DNA of 6,903 nucleotides, taken from positions 1 to 6,903 of the forward strand of contig DATCVR010000142.1 in NCBI GenBank assembly GCA_036566745.1, in the 5' to 3' direction. Shown here piece by piece: positions 6,241-6,903 of the stretch. The translations under genes and the position numbers were made by a program. The notes beneath the pieces are model-generated. The model did not search any database, was not told the origin of the DNA, and worked only from the letters and a program-made list of their open reading frames with translations. Source of the stretch: DATCVR01 sp036566745. GTDB taxonomy: Bacteria > Actinomycetota > Actinomycetes > Jiangellales > Jiangellaceae. Each line of letters starts with the position of its first letter. Position 1 is the first letter of the stretch.

Positions 6241-6282
6241 GTCCGGCCGGGCGTGGCTGTCGGACCCGTAGCCCGGCCGGAC
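6241..6282 (-). repeat. Strong hairpin directly after the major tail protein gene
   Basis: GTCCGGCCGGGC (6241-6252) and GCCCGGCCGGAC (6271-6282) are perfect 12-base complements with 11 of 12 GC pairs and an 18-base loop. On the minus-strand transcript it starts five bases after the major tail stop codon. No U run follows (the next bases are ACCTGCACC), so it is not a textbook intrinsic terminator. It may protect the 3' end of the abundant major tail message, attenuate transcription into the less-needed downstream genes, or mark an RNA processing point. The inverted repeat is certain; its function is inferred. Confidence 0.85.
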
Positions 6283-6287
6283 GACTG

Positions 6288-6827
6288 TCAGGCGAGGACG
6301 GCGATCTTGAAGGCCGGGGTGGACGTGATCGCCCACGAGCCCTTCATGGCCTCCTCGGCACCCTCGTTCTCGCCAGACTTGGTGGGCGAGTAGGGGCCGA
6401 ACTCGGCGGGGTAGACGTGCAGGAACTGACCCGCCGCGAGCGCGGTTGCCTTCGGGACGTTCATCCGGTTCGCGAGGAAGCCGGTGACGCCGCCAGCAGC
6501 GAACTTCTCCCACGCCTTGACCGAGTCGGCCAGGGCGGCACCCTGCGAGTTGAACGCCATCGTGCACTCGCCACCGGTGTAGGTGGTCGTGCCGATGAAC
6601 TGGAACAGGGCAGCGTCGCCGAGGCGACGGTTCTGCTCGACCAGGTTCGTGTTCTGCTCGGGGGCGGGCGCGGAGTCGTTGAACACCATGTTCGTGATGT
6701 CCAGCGCAGACGCGGCGGTCGCCTCGGCCACAGTGGGCGCGAGGGTCGCAGACGCGATCGTGGGGATGAAGATCCAGTTCTCCCGGGTGTAAACCTTGGC
6801 CGGTGCAGGCCGGAGAGGCTCAGCCAT
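6288..6827 (-). CDS. Major tail protein (tail tube subunit)
   Basis: This 179-residue protein is the probable tube subunit that polymerises around the tape measure. Its start ATG has AAGGAG seven bases upstream (6835-6840). The N-terminus is MAEPLRPAPAKVYTRENW, then an Ala/Thr-rich segment (IPTIASATLAPTVAEATAAS), a middle part with strands (DAALFQFIGTTTYTGG), and FLHVYPAEFGPYSPTKSGENE before a strand-rich C-terminus ending FKIAVLA. This order, the length and the C-terminal strand fit actinobacteriophage major tail proteins, and the place just upstream of the chaperone and tape measure genes agrees. Codons end almost always in G or C, as expected for a highly expressed gene. The strong ribosome binding site and the hairpin after the stop suggest its output is set apart from downstream genes. 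The call rests on pattern and context, not an alignment. Confidence 0.88.
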   Translation of the reverse strand: MAEPLRPAPAKVYTRENWIFIPTIASATLAPTVAEATAASALDITNMVFNDSAPAPEQNTNLVEQNRRLGDAALFQFIGTTTYTGGECTMAFNSQGAALADSVKAWEKFAAGGVTGFLANRMNVPKATALAAGQFLHVYPAEFGPYSPTKSGENEGAEEAMKGSWAITSTPAFKIAVLA

Positions 6828-6903
6828 CGGTGTTCTCCTTCTGAGTTTCGGCCTGCTGGCCGCGTTGGGTTTGACCCGACAGGGACTTGTGGACCGGGGG
6901 CAG
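6820..6903 (-). CDS. 3' tip of an upstream gene (partial, runs off right edge)
   Basis: One minus-strand frame is open from the right edge to a TGA at 6820-6822, giving the last 27 residues (LPPVHKSLSGQTQRGQQAETQKENTDG). It would overlap the major tail start by 8 bases, and the major tail ribosome binding site lies inside it. The residues are hydrophilic, like a disordered C-terminal tail. In siphophages the gene before the major tail gene is often a tail terminator or head-tail connector, but nothing here identifies it. The other two minus frames are also open across this short stretch, so the frame choice is tentative. Confidence 0.45.
   Translation of the reverse strand: MPPVHKSLSGQTQRGQQAETQKENTDG
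6835..6840 (-). promoter_or_regulatory. Shine-Dalgarno of the major tail protein gene
   Basis: The minus strand reads AAGGAG, then AACACCG, then the ATG at 6827. The six-base match and seven-base spacing fix this ATG as the start, although the same frame stays open to the right edge. Confidence 0.85.

Noticed and set aside
5941..6567. Longer 208-codon version of the 83-residue gene
   Set aside because: The extra N-terminal part runs through the hairpin region and out of frame over the major tail gene, and is Arg/Gly-rich; the internal ATG at 6192 has a good ribosome binding site.
6828..6903. In-frame upstream extension of the major tail protein
   Set aside because: The frame is open but Arg/Pro-rich, and AAGGAG at 6835-6840 is placed exactly for ATG 6827.

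Overview
The window looks like part of the tail-gene operon of a GC-rich siphovirus (long non-contractile tail) or prophage of an actinobacterial host. Evidence is the gene order, the strong preference for G or C at third codon positions, a tape measure protein with the residue patterns common in actinobacteriophages, and a tail assembly chaperone made by -1 frameshifting. The host genus, and whether this is a free phage or a prophage, cannot be told from this stretch: no integrase, att site or flanking host gene is visible.

All main genes lie on the minus strand and read from the right edge to the left. In transcription order they are: the 3' tip of an unidentified upstream gene (6820-6903); the major tail (tail tube) protein (6288-6827); a 95-base gap with a strong 12-bp-stem hairpin and CTGTCGGA-type repeats (6193-6287); an 83-residue protein of unknown function (5941-6192); the tail assembly chaperone short form (5312-5941) and its frameshift extension (down to 4887), with a canonical CCCAAAA slippery heptamer at 5357-5363; a 273-base break in minus-strand coding; the 1274-residue tape measure protein (780-4604); and the first 261 residues of a minor or distal tail protein (1-783) that runs off the left edge. 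Junctions are tight (an 8-base overlap, TGATG, ATGA), as expected for a co-translated late operon.

Together these genes encode tail length and tube construction: the chaperone short and long forms coat the tape measure protein and recruit tube subunits, the tape measure sets length (about 190 nm by the usual 0.15 nm per residue rule), and the partial gene begins the tail-tip or baseplate module, with a carbohydrate-binding-like segment.

The main surprise is the break between chaperone and tape measure genes. It holds a plus-strand gene (about 4699-4905) for a small single-pass membrane protein with excellent coding statistics, convergent with the chaperone gene. The second point of interest is the hairpin after the major tail gene: its loop can pair with two downstream repeats, one overlapping the ribosome binding site of the next gene, which suggests an RNA pseudoknot switch. 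I found no tRNA, rRNA, CRISPR array, insertion sequence or origin.
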